Shown here piece by piece: positions 14,378 through 15,406 of a stretch of DNA of 15,406 bases (its first letter is position 1; every line of letters starts with the position of its first letter). The position numbers and the translations under genes were made by a program. The notes beneath the pieces were generated by a model. The model did no database searches, was not told the DNA's origin, and saw only the letters and a list, made by a program, of their open reading frames with translations. Location of the stretch: NCBI GenBank assembly GCA_014879345.1, contig JACSSI010000030.1, positions 1 to 15,406 on the forward strand, read 5' to 3'. This stretch comes from Anaerolineae bacterium. Lineage in GTDB: Bacteria; Chloroflexota; Anaerolineae; Promineifilales; Promineifilaceae.

Positions 14378-15150
14378 TGTTTCACTGCTCGCGTGGCAAT
14401 GTAAGACGGTGCAAATTCCGAAATCAAATCCTGCGGCTGCACATCCTCATAAAAATCGGTCAGTACAAAGCCGGCGGTAAGCTGACCGCCAATCAAATCT
14501 GTGAGGGTGTGACCGAATTCATAGGCAGAATCGGGGCCGTTTAAGGCGAGACGTTCTTCTTCGCTAATGCTGGTTACATCTGAATAGGGCAGCTTGTGGC
14601 GCACCTGCAAAATCTTCTCTTCTTCAGCCAGCGCCACGTCGAATAAATAGATCAACGGATTCATGAACCCGGCCAGCATCACCCCACCCGGTCGCAAGAC
14701 ACGATAGGCTTCCTTCCAAACTGGAACCACATCTGGCACAAACACATTGGACACAGGATGGAATATCAGGTCAAAGCTGGCATCGGCAAACGCAGACAAA
14801 TCACGCATGTCGCCTTGCACAGTTACGATGTTTAAGCCTTCTCGGTCGGCTACCATCCGGTCTTGAGCTAACTGTGCCGGTGAATTGTCAAACACGGTCA
14901 CAGTCGCACCAGCCGCAGTCAGCACCGGTCCCTGCTGCCCTCCGCCAGACGCAAGACACAGCACATCGACACCAGCCAACACTTCTGGAAACCAGGAGCG
15001 CGGCGTCTTCTTCGTTTCGGTGAGCAAGATGCCCCATTTACCCTGCCGTGCATTGGCAATGATGCCGGGGGAGACGGGCTGAGTCCAGATATTGCCGTTG
15101 GAAACGGCCGTGTCCCAGGCGTTGCGATTATGTGTGACGACATCACTCAT
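14359..15150 (-). CDS. Class I SAM-dependent methyltransferase (Methyltransf_11-like)
   Basis: 263 residues from ATG 15150, chosen over an in-frame ATG eight codons upstream because GGAGG (15164-15160) lies 9 nt before it. SAM-binding motif I is VLCLASGGGQQGPVL (63-77), the acidic motif II residue is Asp88 in VTVFDNS, then GDMRDLSAFADASFDLIF (about 113-130) and the VLRPGG post-motif loop (about 151-156). The N-terminus (NRNAWDTAV) is common in small-molecule methyltransferases of the UbiE/Methyltransf_11 type. The substrate cannot be told from sequence. Motif I reads ASGGGQQG rather than the usual GxGxG; this form is common in a subgroup of the family. It leads a probable two-gene unit with the pentapeptide-repeat gene. 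Confidence 0.87.
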   Translation of the reverse strand: MSDVVTHNRNAWDTAVSNGNIWTQPVSPGIIANARQGKWGILLTETKKTPRSWFPEVLAGVDVLCLASGGGQQGPVLTAAGATVTVFDNSPAQLAQDRMVADREGLNIVTVQGDMRDLSAFADASFDLIFHPVSNVFVPDVVPVWKEAYRVLRPGGVMLAGFMNPLIYLFDVALAEEEKILQVRHKLPYSDVTSISEEERLALNGPDSAYEFGHTLTDLIGGQLTAGFVLTDFYEDVQPQDLISEFAPSYIATRAVKQVNGDQ

Positions 15151-15197
15151 TTTGTTTTGCCTCCGGTGTAGCATTGAAATTGTTAGACATGCTGGGG

Positions 15198-15203
15198 ATT
15201 ATA
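15198..15203 (-). promoter_or_regulatory. Candidate -10 box of the methyltransferase gene
   Basis: A perfect TATAAT on the minus strand (15203-15198) lies about 48 bp before the start codon. No good -35 box is seen at 16-18 bp; the AACGGCCGTT palindrome occupies 15229-15238. Call rests on the -10 alone. Confidence 0.35.
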
Positions 15204-15382
15204 GCTTGATGTGGGCGGATGGGGGGAAAACGGCCGTTATCCTCCCCATATCTAACCCAAGTTGTTACTATGAACTCAATTTCCAAACGGCATATTTTCG
15301 ACATATTCCGCACAGCCCCTTGCTTAACCTCTTCTCATGGGTGCGGTTAGTTTTTGTGTAACAAAGCAGACTACAAAAGTCT

Positions 15383-15400
15383 TGCCAATACTAATTGGCA
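15383..15400. promoter_or_regulatory. Inverted repeat TGCCAAT-N4-ATTGGCA
   Basis: Perfect 7-bp arms (15383-15389 and 15394-15400) separated by ACTA. Size and symmetry fit a dimeric regulator site. It lies 230 bp upstream of the methyltransferase start and may belong to a gene beyond the window. Confidence 0.4.
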
Positions 15401-15406
15401 TTAAAT

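Noticed and set aside
15092..15361. 89-residue plus-strand frame at the right edge
   Set aside because: Begins antisense to the methyltransferase, crosses its promoter region, and shows no recognisable protein features.

Overview
The window holds nine genes, all on the minus strand, so transcription runs from right to left. Gene style suggests a Chloroflexota bacterium (Anaerolineae/Caldilineae/Herpetosiphon-like). The signs are Thr/Pro 'PPTATTV' stalks in secreted enzymes, a very large TPR-CHAT protein beside an ECF sigma factor, and moderate G+C. This placement is inference; there is no rRNA or other phylogenetic marker here. The palindrome AACGGCCGTT occurs 12 times in 15.4 kb (its core ACGGCCGT 18 times), a HIP1-like genomic signature that should identify the lineage by search.

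Right-hand part (about 13.7-15.4 kb): a SAM-dependent methyltransferase and a pentapeptide-repeat protein, closely spaced and probably co-transcribed.

Middle part (about 7.0-13.7 kb): an ECF-type sigma factor, then after a 303-bp regulatory gap three overlapping genes: a soluble HxxxCxxC zinc-finger (anti-sigma-like) protein with a C-terminal beta-sandwich-like region, a 973-residue TPR-CHAT (caspase-like peptidase) protein, and a secreted subtilisin-like (S8) protease with two C-terminal cellulose-binding CBM3 modules. The three are joined by a 4-nt ATGA overlap and a 32-nt overlap, so they are probably translated as a unit.

Left-hand part (1-7.0 kb): three secreted cellulases. They are a GH9-CBM3c-CBM2-CBM2 enzyme (processive endoglucanase architecture), a CBM2-CBM2-GH5 cellulase starting at TTG, and the N-terminal 291 residues of a GH8 endoglucanase cut by the window edge. 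A LacI/CelR-type operator (TGAGAGCGCTCTCG) lies upstream of the GH9 gene.

How they may work together: the cellulases form a free-enzyme (non-cellulosomal) cellulose-degrading set. The S8-CBM3 protease would be anchored to the same substrate. A 38-bp promoter-like element is shared (29/38 identical) by the leaders of the zinc finger/CHAT/protease operon and of the GH9 cellulase, which suggests that one regulator, perhaps the neighbouring ECF sigma factor, controls both. The hypothesis most worth testing is that sigma factor, zinc-finger protein, TPR-CHAT peptidase and cellulose-binding subtilisin form one regulatory/proteolytic module tied to growth on cellulose.
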